DNA from: Rutpela maculata
Lineage: Eukaryota > Arthropoda > Insecta > Coleoptera > Cerambycidae
Assembly: GCA_936432065.2 (NCBI GenBank)
Contig: OW386286.2
Span: 23,929,179 to 23,993,178, forward strand
Length of the DNA: 64,000 nt
Direction of reading: 5' to 3'
Made by a program: the position numbers and the translations under genes. The number at the start of each line of letters is the position of its first letter. Position 1 is the first letter of the stretch. The notes under the pieces were generated by a model. The model was given only the letters and a program-made list of their open reading frames with translations, ran no database searches and was not told the DNA's origin. Positions 21,446 to 33,330 of the stretch are shown here, piece by piece.

Positions 21446-24213
21446 TCCAGTTAATGAAGGTTTTAGAAAGATTAATCAAACTGAAAATATGGAAAAAATT
21501 TGTACCGATATAAAAGAAGCTATTGTTAAGACTAATACGGATATTAAGGGAAGAATTAGAAGAAAGAAAAAGAACGAGTGGATGACGGATGAAATATTGG
21601 ACCTAATGGAGCATCGCAGACAATATAAAATACAAAGAGACCAACGTAAATATACAGAAACTCACAAAGAAATTCGGATAAAGATTATAAAAGAACGTTA
21701 GATAGAAGAAAGATGGATAGAAATTGAAGAACTTCAAGAAAAAGGAGATACATTCGGTTTACACAAGAAAGTCAAAGAAATTTCAAAAGTTCATAGGAAA
21801 CAGCATAAAGTACGGTTAAGAAATGACCATAATGAACCAATAACACCCGTAAAAGAACTTACGAAGACCTGGAGTGAGTATGCATCAAATCTCTTCAATG
21901 ATCAACGATCCCCTCAACCATCTTGTACACTCCCAGACAACAGCTTATCCGGACCACCAATATTGCGGAGTGAAATACTATATGCAATAAAAATAGCAAA
22001 ATCTCATAAAGCACCAGGTCCAGACGAAATCAATATTGAGGCAATAAAACTATTGGAGGAAGAGAACACTGACGTAGTAGTCAAGCTATTCAATTTATGA
22101 TACCGGTCAGATTCCATCTGACTGGTTACAGTCCACCTTCATAATGCTTCCGAAAAAGGTAAATGCTACAAATCGTAAAGATCATCGCCTAATCAGCCTA
22201 ATGAGTCACCTACTAAAAATATTTTTACGTATCCTGCATACAAGAATGTTCAAAAAGCTAGAAGAACTAAGCGGAGAGACGCAACTTGGCTTCAAAGGTG
22301 GAGTAGAAACATGAGAGGCGGTATTCTGCGTGAATACCTTAGTCCAAAATTGTCTAGATCAAGGAAAAGATGTGTTTATGACATTCATTGACTACGAGAA
22401 GGCCTTCGACAATGTCAGGCACGACACTCTCCTGAGATTGTTGCATAACGCTAACATAGACCAAAAAGACATTATTATCATACAGAATCTGTACTGGGAT
22501 CAGAAGGCTCGAGTCAAATTGGACCACTCAATCAACACAGACGAATTTGAAGTGAGGAAGGGTGTTCGTCAAGGGTGCATTATGTCACCGATGCTATTTA
22601 ACCTTTACGTTGAAAACATATTTTCTAAAGCTCTTGAAGACGAAGCATGCGGGATAAAAGTAAACGGTACTTTGATATCAGATATAAGATATGCCGACGA
22701 TACAGTAATTATAACTGATAACCGCGAAGATCTGCAGCGACTTTTGAATAAAATAAACATAGTGGGTAGGGATAATGGCCTGAAAATTAATACTCAGAGA
22801 ACAAATTTCATGATTGTGAGCAGAAGTCCTTTACCTCTACAAAATGTCGCCATAAATATCAATAATGCTCTCATAGACCGAGTACATACATTTAAATATC
22901 TAGGTACCTTATTAAATGATGAATGGGATCCGCAGTATGAGATAAAATGCCGCATACAGCAAGCGACAGGCATTTATTAAATTGAGGCCCTTATGCAACC
23001 AAAGTTTGTCCATTTTGATCTGGTATAGAATGGTTAAGTGCTATGTGTGGTATATTTTACTCTATGGAATAGACACCTGGACACTTAAAATCACATCAAT
23101 TAATACTGGAAGCCTTTGAAATGTGGATACTGAGAAGAATGCTTCGCATATCTTGGGTAGAAAGAATTCGTAACGACGACGTACTTCAAAGAGCGAATGT
23201 GGAGAGACAGCTCTTTAATTTGATTAAAAAACGCAAGATAAACTACCTGGGACACATTTTAAGAGGTCCGAAATACAGAATTCCACAACTAATTCTACAA
23301 GGAAAAACCGCTGCCCAAGGAATCACTACTTCCACATCCAGATTCTCTATCCAAGTCACTCACAACGAAAAAACTTTGTATGTGAAAATAATTGTTTATG
23401 GAACTTTAATAATATAATATTTGAAATCCTCTACCCCAAGAACCCATAAAACGATACACCACATCGGTAGTGGGGTGGGGGTGGTGATAGGGGGGTGGTA
23501 GTGGGGGGTGGATGAAGTAAAAAAATATTTTGAGGTTTCTGGTTCCTGTACATGCACTAAATCACATTTTTTTTTCATCCCCTTTAATAAGGAGGTGGGG
23601 GTGGTAATGGGGGGTGGCTAATGCCAAAAATTTTTTTGAGACCTCAGCTTCTCTTGTATATACTAAATACCAATTTCATGGACTCTTACCTGCTTGATTT
23701 ACCCATTTACCCCAAATTTACCCTAATTTACCCCCCAACCCTTCGACGGAACAAGATGAAAATATAATCTAGTTCTAGATCTCGTTAAAGTACATATGTG
23801 TACCAAATTTCAAGTCAATATCTTAAACGGTTCCAGAGTAAATGTGCGCACAAAAAAAGTTACAGACAGACAGACAGACCGACAGACAGACCGACAGACA
23901 GACCGACAGACAGACCGACAGACAGACAGACCGACAGACAGACAGACAGAAATTTTTTCTCGCTCAAACTTAAAATCTCGACGTTTCATGACATTTTAAG
24001 CCTATTTGGACAATAAAAATTTTAAAAAATTTTTTTGTCGTTACTATACTTCCACTGGACGTGGAAGTAAAATTGAAGGCAAGAGAGGAGTAGGGTGTAA
24101 ACAAATGTCCTGGGTTACGGAACATTAAACAATAGACTGGAATAACGAACACCGGCGAACTATGTCACGCGGCCAAAGAAAGAATCCTCACTCTGAGATA
24201 GTCACCGACGCAT
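21446..24213 (+). pseudogene. RTE-like LINE ORF, split by a Helentron-like element
   Basis: RT-encoding ORF, 5' truncated. It reads from 21489 with KKKNEWMTDEILDLMEHRRQ, a stop at 21699-21701, then HKAPGPDEINIEAIKLL (about 22008), PKKVNATNRKDHRLISLMSH (about 22151), FIDYEKAFDNVRHDTLLRLL (from 22387), GVRQGCIMSPMLFNLYVENI (about 22561) and the catalytic YADD (about 22690). After about 23121 comes the C-terminal part MWILRRMLRISWVERIRNDD ending LILQGK at 23306. There the element 23307-24069 intervenes and the frame resumes as IEGKRGVGCKQMSWV and ends near 24213. Several frameshifts and stops make it dead. The motif order is that of RTE-clade LINEs. Confidence 0.85.
23307..24069 (-). mobile_element. 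Helentron-like element inserted in the RTE ORF
   Basis: Full copy in the orientation opposite to 10974: it begins ACCGCTGCCCAAGGAATC and ends with the hairpin ACTTCCAC...GTGGAAGT. The GACA/GACC microsatellite lies at about 23863-23950. Because the interrupted protein is readable on both sides (LILQGK | IEGKRG), the original site can be inferred as GGAAAAATTGAAGG. All its A and T bases are accounted for with no target duplication, as expected for Helitron/Helentron insertion and not for cut-and-paste transposons. On the opposite strand the site can be read as an insertion between two T bases. Confidence 0.85.
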
Positions 24214-24214
24214 A

Positions 24215-25180
24215 ATTGCATGGTATTCGAAGAAGTGTCCTTGGGCATTCCCAAAATGGAATCTGCTTTCAGCTCTGAGTATAACTTTCGGTGCTCTGTT
24301 CCTTGTTGTTGCTTTATGGGCGTTGTGCCTTGCATTAGCCTGTGTACCACAATGCGAGCTTCGCCAGATATTTTTTATTTCGGACAAATTGCAAGAAAAT
24401 GCGTAAATATGATGTTTTTCGCGATTTAAAAAAAAATCGTATTCAGCTGTTCAAAATACATGGCAATGTCGTACTCTGATCTCTGGATTTTTTTTTATCT
24501 TGTGTTCCTGTGTGATTGTTTGAATTATATTATTAGAAAAAATAAAGAATCAAAATTTTAATATGTCAAATAAATTTAAAAAATTTATACAGAAAAATGA
24601 AAACACTAAGAAAGAAAGACAATATCTTCCTATTATCTTACAGCATACAAATATATGTACAATATTTATTCAAAACTGTATCCTTCTACTTCACTGCATG
24701 CACTACAGAATCTTGTGGTTAGAGGAAATCAGCGGAGCGCTGTTCAACAATATACTAATTTTGCGGAGACCAACCATGTATAAATGCCAATCCGATTGTA
24801 AACGACTTAGATCAAGATTTTGATAACGATATTCAACTGCTAAACTCCTTAATCGAACGTAACAGCGGCGGAGAACAACTCTATTATGAAAATGACAATC
24901 AAAAGATAGCACCGAAGCTGATTTATTAAAGAAATTAAAGGAGAAATGAACGAAACTAGTCCAATAAATAAATTTCTAAAACAATGTGTTTATTAATAAG
25001 ATTCAACATGCATATATTACATATGTTAAGAATGTATACACTTTTTGGTCTATTTCTATGTAGTACTTACAAGTCTTTGATCCAAACACACTGCCTACAA
25101 ATAAATATCAAGGTATAAATAAGCTGTCTACTGGTTTAATACATATCTCAAAAGTGTGAGGGATACATTATCAAGCATTA
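24215..25180. other. Unassigned AT-rich DNA
   Basis: Short frames on both strands around 24563-24912 match nothing I can name. No repeat structure seen. Confidence 0.35.
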
Positions 25181-25269
25181 AAGTTATTTGTGAAGTAGCC
25201 AAGGATCCATCTGACTATTTAGTAAAAAAAATGTATTAAATGATTATAAAAACGTCATAGTATCCTCTA

Positions 25270-26110
25270 ACCAAGAAGCATATTATCGTTAACTCGAACA
25301 ATAAACGAAGAGATGGTTGGAAGCTTGTAAATTACGAACGTAATCATACTAAAACTATACCAACCGATGTATATATTAATAATTCTGAATTTAACAAGTT
25401 TTTTACCATAATAAGAAAAGATATAATGAAATTGCCTAACATAACTTGGACTCTGTAGACTTACTGAAAAACATTATCATACCATCATCATAATACCATT
25501 AATTTCTAAATCTTTCTTTTTTGAGTCTGTCTAGTTACCGAGGTTGAAAGAGCAATTTTGTCTAAATAATTCTAGCTCGTTTGTTAGTAGCAAAATTTTG
25601 AAGGAGACAATTGATATTTTGGCACTGCCACCCTGTATTTTCCCTAACTCGTGTCAGGTCCCTGTTTTCAAACAGGATGACTTAAACTTGGTCGACAACT
25701 ACCGTCCCATCTCTGTTATCCCCTTTTGTGAAAGAATTTCGAAATCATTATTACAACACATAACTTTTTTGAGAGTAACTCGCTTCCGCGAAAATAAATA
25801 GATACCTAGTATCTAAAATTGTGGATGACACAGTCCCGGACTTTGAGCTGGGCCTACATACGTCTATAACGTATAAGGCCTTCGACTGTATCAACCACGA
25901 CCTGTTATTGAAGAAGTTTAGCCGCAATGGAATTGGGGATGTGATCTATGGTCTTCTAAGAGTTATCTTAATAATAGGACACATTGTGTCTCTTTAAATT
26001 ACCAAATTGTAAATACTCTACTCAGACATGGTGTGCCTCAATGCTCTGTCCTAGGGCCTCTACTCTTTGTCAGTTAGATGAATGATATATTCACATAGGT
26101 ATCTTTTCCC
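25270..26110 (+). pseudogene. Jockey/CR1-like LINE fragment
   Basis: Pieces in order: PTDVYINNSEFNKFFTII (about 25360-25415), a linker, then from about 25620 LPPCIFPNSCQVPVFKQDDL and NLVDNYRPISVIPFCERISK (RT domain start). Then come YKAFDCINHDLLLKKFSRNG (about 25880), RHGVPQCSVLGPLLFV (about 26020) and MNDIF. Frames shift several times and stops occur. The C-terminal RT and zinc regions are not seen. It would have encoded the pol protein of a poly(A)-type LINE. Confidence 0.65.
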
Positions 26111-26114
26111 TTAA

Positions 26115-26590
26115 TTTGTAGTGATAGAAGACAATGCTTTAACCTCTTCCGCTCCATTGTATCCACATATGGATATTTTTAGATATATAAGAATTTACCA
26201 TAATATTTATATGTGGATATTCGTGTCTTTTTCTCAAAATGTATTTTCCATAAAAAAATTATTCTGGTATAGGACTCTGTACCTCGAAAAACCGATTGGA
26301 ACTGAAGGAGTTAACCACAAAAATAGGGAAACTAACTGAGAGAAATGGTTCGCTGCAAATTTCTTTTATATTAAATATATATCTTATATTCCATTCAATA
26401 TAAATACTACCGAGACACACCAGTTCACCTTTTCCACTACCACTCTTGTTCCTGAAGACAATTTAAATTTGTCATATGTCACGTAAACCATGTATGTTAG
26501 AAATTAGCTGGCGCAAACTTTTTTCTAAGACAATTAAAAAAAGGTTTTAAATTCTGAGGTATTAATAACTTCTTATTTCTCACTTTTTCA
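26115..26590. other. Unassigned AT-rich DNA
   Basis: ATCCACATATGGATAT near 26160 is a short palindrome. Otherwise nothing recognised. Confidence 0.3.
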
Positions 26591-26594
26591 GTCA

Positions 26595-29367
26595 TATCCC
26601 AACTAGTACAATTAGTTGCTGGAACGTAGCAACGACTATTGTAGGTACTTTAAAGTATTCTGTCACTAGTCACAAGAGCATAACAGGAACGTTCCCATTA
26701 CTTTAGTACGACCAAAATGGGGAATATTTTTTCGGTTACCGCAACGTTCCAGCTACGTCCACGGAACTAGTCCAGTTACGGTCCAATGGCGTTGTGGTTA
26801 TGTAGCGGTGATGTCGCGGAGTGTAAACCGCAACTTTCGGGGAATATTACCACGCCCCACTCTATCAAATGAATGTTGCCTGCTTTGTCTTGCAACTGAT
26901 TTTATTATACTTATGTTTCATTCCTACATGATTATTGCTATCCATTTCCCTAACTCAGAAACTTAATAGAATACTAGAATAGTATAATATTAGAAGGCAA
27001 AAATTGTACGATTTCCCAATGGCTAAGCATCAAAATTAAAACGAATGCAAGTTTATTGTCAAACATAATGATAGAACGTCTGAATCTGGCACGCGCCTTT
27101 ATAATTTGCATTTTTTAATTAAAATATTGTCTTTAAAATATCTAACGTCATGCGAGAATGTGTCAACCTGGATGCTGAAAGCTATTTTTTATTGTTCTTT
27201 GAAACTTGAAAATAATTTTTATCCATAAATTTATTATATTTGGTGCACAAATAATGATAAATTACATTTTTAAGTTATTCATGAAGCTATGGTTCATGTC
27301 TTGTAATAATGGCGTGATAAGTCTTGGCCATCAAGATGGCGTATTTCAGAAAGAATCACTTTGAAGTCGTTTTTACTAAGAAATGCGACTTGAAAGTAAT
27401 TGTTACTTGAGGATAGTGACAGGAACTGAAGATATGTGACTTTAAAGTTACATTTATTACAAAGTACCAAATGGGACTGTAGCGTCACTTTAAAGTTGCA
27501 ACAAGGTTCCCGCTGTCACTTCATAGTTACATTTTTTCCAACATTGATTCTGAACGCCGCGCCCTGGTGCGCTGCCATGCGTCCGACGCGCGACTTTTAA
27601 ACTGAACGCGCCCCTAATTTTGACTTTTGTCTATAGGGGAAAATCACATCAGCAGATGGTATCAGTGAATTTCAATATTTTCAATCAATAAATGGAAATT
27701 GTGACGAAAATACGTAGTTGTCATAACGTTACGTCTGTTATTTTGTTAATTTTCTTACGTTTGTGAACTATTTTCAAATATGCCGAAGGTAGAATTAGAA
27801 TTGTGTGATATCTTTACTCGAATTGCATGCAGATGAAGTAGACCCATCAAGGAAGGTGAAGTGATATTTAGAGCTGGACATGTAATATTCTCTGCAAAGT
27901 AGAAGACGCCAAGAAAAAACAAATCTTTGCCCTTTGTTTGCTCCCATGAAGTTAGAATGAATTTATAAGGTGATGTTGATAAATGAAAATGCATGTGTAA
28001 TTGTACAGCAGGCCAATCCGGATATTATAAGCAAACTAGGAATTATTTTAACCATATGCACATGTATATTGTGAAAGAAGAGAAATTTGAATAAATGATT
28101 TTTTTTAATTATGTTTTATTTCAGTGCTATTGTATTTGTTTACGTGTTTATGTCAAAAAACAATATAAGTTCAACATAGGTAAGAGTTCAAAATTACTTC
28201 ACAACATCAATTAAATTTCTGAAATGACTAGTAAGTGTAAAAGACAATGTTCAGTAATAGTGCATATAGTTTAAAAGTGGTGCCAATGCACAGTTTTCCA
28301 AATAGATAGAAAACTTCGCAGTAAGTGGCCAATAGCTTTAAAAATTAGAAAACCATCTAGCAAATTATGTTAAGTGAAAGAAATTCCAACCCAAGAGATT
28401 ATTATAGGTATTTTGAAACACATCTATAAATGCAGATACAAATATGAATAACTTACTTTAGTGAAAAAATCATCCTGTAGAAAATGTTGACTATATACAC
28501 ACATACATTTGCTAGGTAGTTTTCCAATTTCTTAAAGCTATTATCCACTTACTGCCAAGTTTTTTGTGTTTAAGCACTGAATAAAAACTTTTACTCTTAC
28601 CAGTTATTTTAGAACATTAATTAATATTATGGAGCAACTTCGTACTCTTACATATTACCTATATAGAACATTTATTATCTTTTGAAAAACATTAACAGGT
28701 AAACAATACGAAAAATACCTAGTTGTTTTCCTCACTTAACGAGTTGTGTTGAACGGAAAAGATAAATATATGAAATTCAACACAAAATAACCTGTTATTA
28801 CTTTAAAATGGTAAACAACCAAAATTTGGAAAAGATAAAGGCCACAAGACAAGCATAAACTATATAGGTTAAGTATTTCATTCCTCTCGTTACCGCCCCT
28901 CCTTTCCTATATATGGTTAACAATGGGAACTAGATAGTGAAATTTACTTCATCGTGAATTTAAGAGGTAATACGCACTTCGTAGTAGCCGTGCACGGTGA
29001 ATTTCAGTTCTGCAGATAGCGGTAACGTCATTAACACTAATAAATGTTACTAGCAAGGTCCATAACTTTAAACGCATAGTAAAGGTTCCCAGAACGTCGC
29101 GGCCATTATCAAAGCTACTTGAAAGTGGTTGCAACTTCGAAGGCCGTCCCACTGGTAACTAGGGCGTCCCCATGCACCGGAAAGGCTACGTAGAAGTCAC
29201 ATAACTCTAAGATAACCGCTAGTGGTAAAAACTACGAGGCAGTGACTACGGATATGTCAGATGAAGTTATTTACACATCATAGTCGTAAATTCAGTCACG
29301 GATTCGTAGTGGTTACTCATTCGAAGTTCCCATCTCAGTTACTGTTAGTTTGGTGCTAGTTGGGATA
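26595..29367. mobile_element. DNA transposon-like element with TATCCCAACTAG termini, 2.77 kb
   Basis: The ends are TATCCCAACTAG (26595-26606) and its perfect inverse CTAGTTGGGATA (29356-29367), flanked on both sides by TCA, a possible 3-bp target duplication. Sub-terminal regions are GC-richer and full of short near-palindromes of the type CACTTTAAAGTTGC, clustered at 27355-27530 with relatives near 29110. An inner inverted pair lies at about 28310-28378 and 28510-28575 (shared core GCTATT...CCACTTACTG). Around 27780-28100 a decayed reading frame has SWIM-finger features. The ends plus multiple sub-terminal repeats suggest a cut-and-paste element; I cannot place the superfamily. Confidence 0.65.
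27781..28095 (+). pseudogene. Decayed SWIM-type zinc-finger protein fragment
   Basis: Starts at an ATG (27780) as MPKVELELCDIFTRIACR, then a stop; continues GEVIFRAGHVIFSAK, SHEVRMNL and KCMCNCTAGQSGYYKQTRNY. The last piece matches the SWIM pattern CxC...CxH, with the third Cys replaced by Tyr and the His by Gln. SWIM fingers of this type occur in transposon-associated proteins, often with YqaJ-like nucleases, so this is probably a remnant of a gene carried by the surrounding element. At least four stops interrupt it. Confidence 0.45.
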
Positions 29368-29389
29368 TCATTTATGGGATAACTCGACT

Positions 29390-29640
29390 TATGCTATAAA
29401 ATATAAGCTATAAGCAGGGGTGCAGCAAAAGGGAGGTATGTGGGGGTAGGTACGTTATCCCGTTGTCATACTTAAGATGGGCAAACGTAGGAAATTTGAG
29501 ATATAACTTGGCAATTTTTTATTTCGGTGGAAAAATTTTAATTATTATTTATTTATTTCAGGGTTGGCTTCTTAAGTTTATGAAGTTGGCAAATTTTAAA
29601 AATAGCCCCCCAAAAAAGTTGGCTCGCTACACTTCTAGCT
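29390..29640. other. Unassigned DNA next to a LINE tail
   Basis: No independent feature recognised; frames here lead into the LINE-like C-terminus at 29640. Confidence 0.25.
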
Positions 29641-29779
29641 ATAAGGATCCGGAGTCGGAGAATAATTCGTTAAATATTAGTTTTTTCAATCATCTACCAA
29701 AAAATATTAAACATCTAAATTTTAACCATTTCAAGAAAGTAACTAGACATTTTTTTCTTTTCCATTTCATATTTTAACC
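29640..29779 (+). pseudogene. Possible LINE ORF2 C-terminus
   Basis: Reads SLNISFFNHLPKNIKHLNF then NHFKKVTRHFFLFHF and stops. The pattern ffN.LP..ik.l....FKk....fL is typical of the last residues of Jockey/CR1-like LINE proteins. No RT motif is present upstream, so this is a 3' remnant at best. Confidence 0.35.
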
Positions 29780-29799
29780 TCAACTACTGTCAGGAGTAT

Positions 29800-31595
29800 C
29801 AGGTAAACTTTTATTTGTCCGTCTATTTTATATAGATTTTATGATATATTTTATATTTCCTACAATTTTAATATTTGGATACAAATTACATATTGTAATT
29901 TTTTTTGACACAATGTTAATTAGTAAGTCAGTTGTCAAATAAAAAGTTGTTAACTGTACGTTAAAACTACATAAAAACAGCAAAAAAGGAAAGTGGCTAG
30001 GGTGTAGTGTAAATAAATATACATGAGCATTATATGAAGCTAATGAAGGGGTTACTAATTATTTAATATTCCAGTGTATTCTCGAATTCAATCGTATTAC
30101 ATTGAAATACATACTTAAAGGAAAAGTCGTAGATTTCATTCCTTAAAGGTCTTGAATACGATGTTATTTTAACTTTTCTCTGTTTTATAAATCACTCTGA
30201 AATTCTCCTGGGCTTTCGTCCTTCTTCAAACTAATGTTTATAAACTAGGTTGTATCAAAGATTTGGAAGTCTCATGAAGGTACGAAATGTTTCGTATATT
30301 TTGTTTAAGTAAAAAGCAATGAGAACAAATACACTTTCATAATTTATAATTCTTTAGAGTACAATGAAAATTATATAACCGTCACCACAAAAATTGTTTA
30401 ATAGTGAAATAAGAGGAACTGAAAAAAGTATAGTTTGAATTCTAAAAATGTTCTCGATAATTTGTAAAATCCTTGTATGTTATACGGTATTAAAAATATT
30501 CTTTAACTTATGAAAACTATTTAAAAGTATTTTATTATATTTCACTAGAGCAGATCCTTCAGCACCATACCTTCCATACCGAAGTGTCAAAAAATTCTCC
30601 ATGCTCCTATTTACCGACAAATGTCTGAATAGTATTCTTTTTGCAATTCTGAAACCGAAAGTCATTTTCCTTTATATCGTGTTAAAAAATAGACTTACTG
30701 CTGCAACTTTACCTCTCCCATTTCTACATTTAGAATATCCTGGTTAGAATTAATACAGTAAACAAGTTTACCGTTGCCTAACCGGTTAGGTATTTTTAAT
30801 ACAACAAATTTTTGATGCATCATAAAAATCACAAAAAAAATCGACGTCTTAAAAATTAAAATTATTAATCGCGTCAAAATATCGTCCGCACATATCTCGT
30901 ACGTTTTTTACAGGTGAATAACATGCGGTTTTTGCTGAAGCATGCAGTTTTATCTTATGAAATAACACTAGTGCTTAGAATTTTATAAGTTGGAATTTGA
31001 AATATATAGAAAAAACACTAACATTCTAATGACTCGCACCATTGTACTTACCACAAAAGTGCTCAAATATTTGATTCGTCGTCAAATTAGGGGCCAAATC
31101 TGTACAATATCTTCAATTAACATAAGAAGTGCACAAACAAAAAATTGTTTTACAACCTTGGTTGACAAATGGATTTTACATAACACGTCATATCTATCAA
31201 TTTTAAAGTGAATTAAAATACATGCAACAATATAATAATAACAGGTCTTTATTTGAGCGAAGTTCGCTTTTAATGCGCTCTTCCACTTAACCCTCATTAC
31301 ATTACAAAAGAAACATTTCAACTATTAGTTAGAAATTATGTTATTATACAAATATATCAACAAAAATCATATTTAAAAAATACAACTTACAACACTGTTA
31401 AAATAAACAGATATATTTTTAGGTTTATTTAAAGGTATGAAGTAATATGCGTATACACATTAACACAATTTATTTAAAATATACTTATAACTAGGTTTGA
31501 AAATAGTCTAATTCTACAACAAAAAGGGTGTAAACAAATAACCAGTGCTATACATGTAGTTTGCTATATGATTTTACATACATTCTTGCATACTC
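29800..31595. other. Unassigned AT-rich DNA
   Basis: Nearly 1.8 kb of AT-rich DNA with short frames on both strands, none recognisable. I found no inverted termini, RNA structure or microsatellite of note. Confidence 0.4.
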
Positions 31596-31602
31596 CACAC
31601 AT

Positions 31603-32721
31603 TAGTGGATTGTGTGAGTCGGACGAAAACCCGACTACTGTCTAATGCAACCAGATTAGTTCTCCACCCCCTCTCCCCTGTTTTCGAGGATGCTGAACAC
31701 CGTGGCAGACTTTCTCGCTGGGGTGACCCACCCCCGTAATCGGCCAGAAACCATTCCAAAACGTATTGTAATTGTTTGAGGGACTCTTACTTGGTGATCC
31801 TCCATTTTCGAGGATGCAGAACTCCGTGGTGATGGTAGAATTCCTCCTCTGGGCGACACACCCCCGTACATGGCCAATAACAATCCTCCAAAGGGGTGAG
31901 AGTGCATTCTCAGCAAATTCCCGGGAAAAGCTCCCCCCCCCTGTTTTTGAGGATGCTACACACGAAAAAAACATTATGATGTCACCTCGATCTCATCAAC
32001 AAAGTAGTTATCTTCATTTACTGTGGAGCTGAAAAAAGATGGATGTATATTTTTTGTACACATTTTTTGGGAAAAATAGGTTTATATAATAATTGAAACA
32101 TCTGATTTATTTGATTATAATGTATTATATAAAATATTTTTATTGACGCAAATAATTACTGAATATATTGTTACGCTGGCTTTTCTTGCATTATAAAATA
32201 CAATGTTTAAAAAAAATTAAAATAATAAATTTATTTATTTATTTTAAATTTATTTTTTACGTTCTTTGAACCCATGCAGTTACACTCATTATGAAAATGC
32301 GAAAGGGTATTTTTTGCCATTGAGGGGGTGAACGGGTGCCAAGTACTCGATTCGTGGTCCTCTCCGTCTTCGGCATGCTCGAAAATGGGAGGGAAACTTT
32401 TTTTCCAGTGGTATGATTACAGCGCTTCCTTTGGAGGGTGGTTATTGGCCATTGAGGAGGTGGGCGGGTGTCGGGCATGCGCCCCAGGGTCCTTCCCATA
32501 ATTGGCATGCTTGAAAACGGGGGATCAATAAGTTAGATTTTGTGAAACATGATCAATACGCGTTTGACCCCGTTTGGAAGTGGTTTTTGGCCGTTTGCGG
32601 GGGTGAGTCGCCCCAACGAGAAATTCTGCCACCACCACGATGTTCAGCATCCTCGAAAACGGGAAGGGGAGAGACAATAGTCGGATTGTTCGGGTCTTTT
32701 TCCGACTCACACAATTCACTA
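31603..32721. mobile_element. Foldback element with iterated modules
   Basis: Ends TAGTGGATTGTGTGAGTCGG (31603) and, inverted, CCGACTCACACAATTCACTA (to 32721). The 3-bp CAT on both outer sides may be a target duplication. Each arm is built of about three modules of 115-135 bp that start with CC(A/C)NTTTTCGAG(G/C)ATGC and contain a GGGG(T/C)GAC(C/T)CACCCCCGTA-like box and AATGGCCAATAAC. The modules are direct in the left arm (starting near 31677, 31801 and 31939) and inverted in the right (ending near 32662, 32524 and 32390). The spacer at about 31980-32260 is AT-rich. No protein is encoded; predicted peptides simply follow the repeats. Confidence 0.75.
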
Positions 32722-32723
32722 CA

Positions 32724-32758
32724 TGGTACATACACACATACATACATACATACATACA
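32724..32758. repeat. (CATA)n microsatellite
   Basis: ACATACACACATACATACAT and continuing CATA units directly beside the foldback element. Confidence 0.85.
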
Positions 32759-32759
32759 T

Positions 32760-32917
32760 AAACACCTATTTTTAATACATATATATTAATTCAAAAGTAT
32801 ACACATCTAAAAACATATGAACACACCGCTGAACACCATATAGTAAAGAGTTCAGTGACACACACATATATATATATCCAGTTAAGGAAAATGAAGGCAA
32901 ATACGAATATGTTTCTT
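32760..32917. other. Short AT-rich linker
   Basis: Includes a (TA)n run near 32867; nothing else seen. Confidence 0.3.
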
Positions 32918-33324
32918 AAAGTGTTTACTAAGAGGCGAGCGTAGAGGCGACTTCAATGTGAATATCAGTCGATATTCCGTTGAAGCAACGTCGAGCGCGG
33001 TTAGTACTTGGATGGGGCCCCATCTTGGGAAATACAGCGTTCTCGTCCCACCTTCTAGCGGCTTGTATATCAGTGTATACGCGGAAGTTACGTAATTTAA
33101 GACGAGGATTACGTAGTGGATATACCATCCTTCGGAGGGGATGTAAAGCAGGCGGTCCCTTGTCTATTAAATGTTAGGAAAGTAAAAGATCCCTACTCTT
33201 CTTAAGGGAAGAGGTTCGGCAAAATTTCCAGGTTGAGGGTAGCTCGTCTCCTGGCGTCGGTGATAGGCCCTGGTAGCGGAAATAGGCCGACGTTAATTAG
33301 TTTAAAAAAAAAAGTGTTTACTAA
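32918..33324 (+). mobile_element. 5S rRNA-derived SINE (SINE3-like), copy 1 with 14-bp duplication
   Basis: The head contains GAAGCAACGTCGAGCGCGG and TTAGTACTTGGATGGG followed by CTTGGGAAATAC, the internal control region of 5S rRNA (A box, intermediate element, C box), so RNA polymerase III is the expected transcriptase. The body (about 33045-33300) is unrelated to 5S and is shared with copy 2. The tail is an A run to about 33313. The element is flanked by AAAGTGTTTACTAA at 32918-32931 and 33311-33324, an exact 14-bp duplication typical of LINE-driven insertion. Copy 1 has lost some bases in the C box compared with copy 2. Confidence 0.85.
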
Positions 33325-33330
33325 ATGTTT

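Noticed and set aside
23396..23578. Recurrent peptide MKKKCDLVHVQEPETSKYFF (also 11470, 17685, 43547)
   Set aside because: It recurs only because the repeat recurs, has no consistent start or end, and is frameshifted between copies.
23863..23950. A CRISPR-like array
   Set aside because: The regular GACAGACAGACC units are a 4-base microsatellite without spacers, in a eukaryotic element.
31642..31974. Coding frames within the foldback arms
   Set aside because: They follow the iterated modules and shift frame from module to module.
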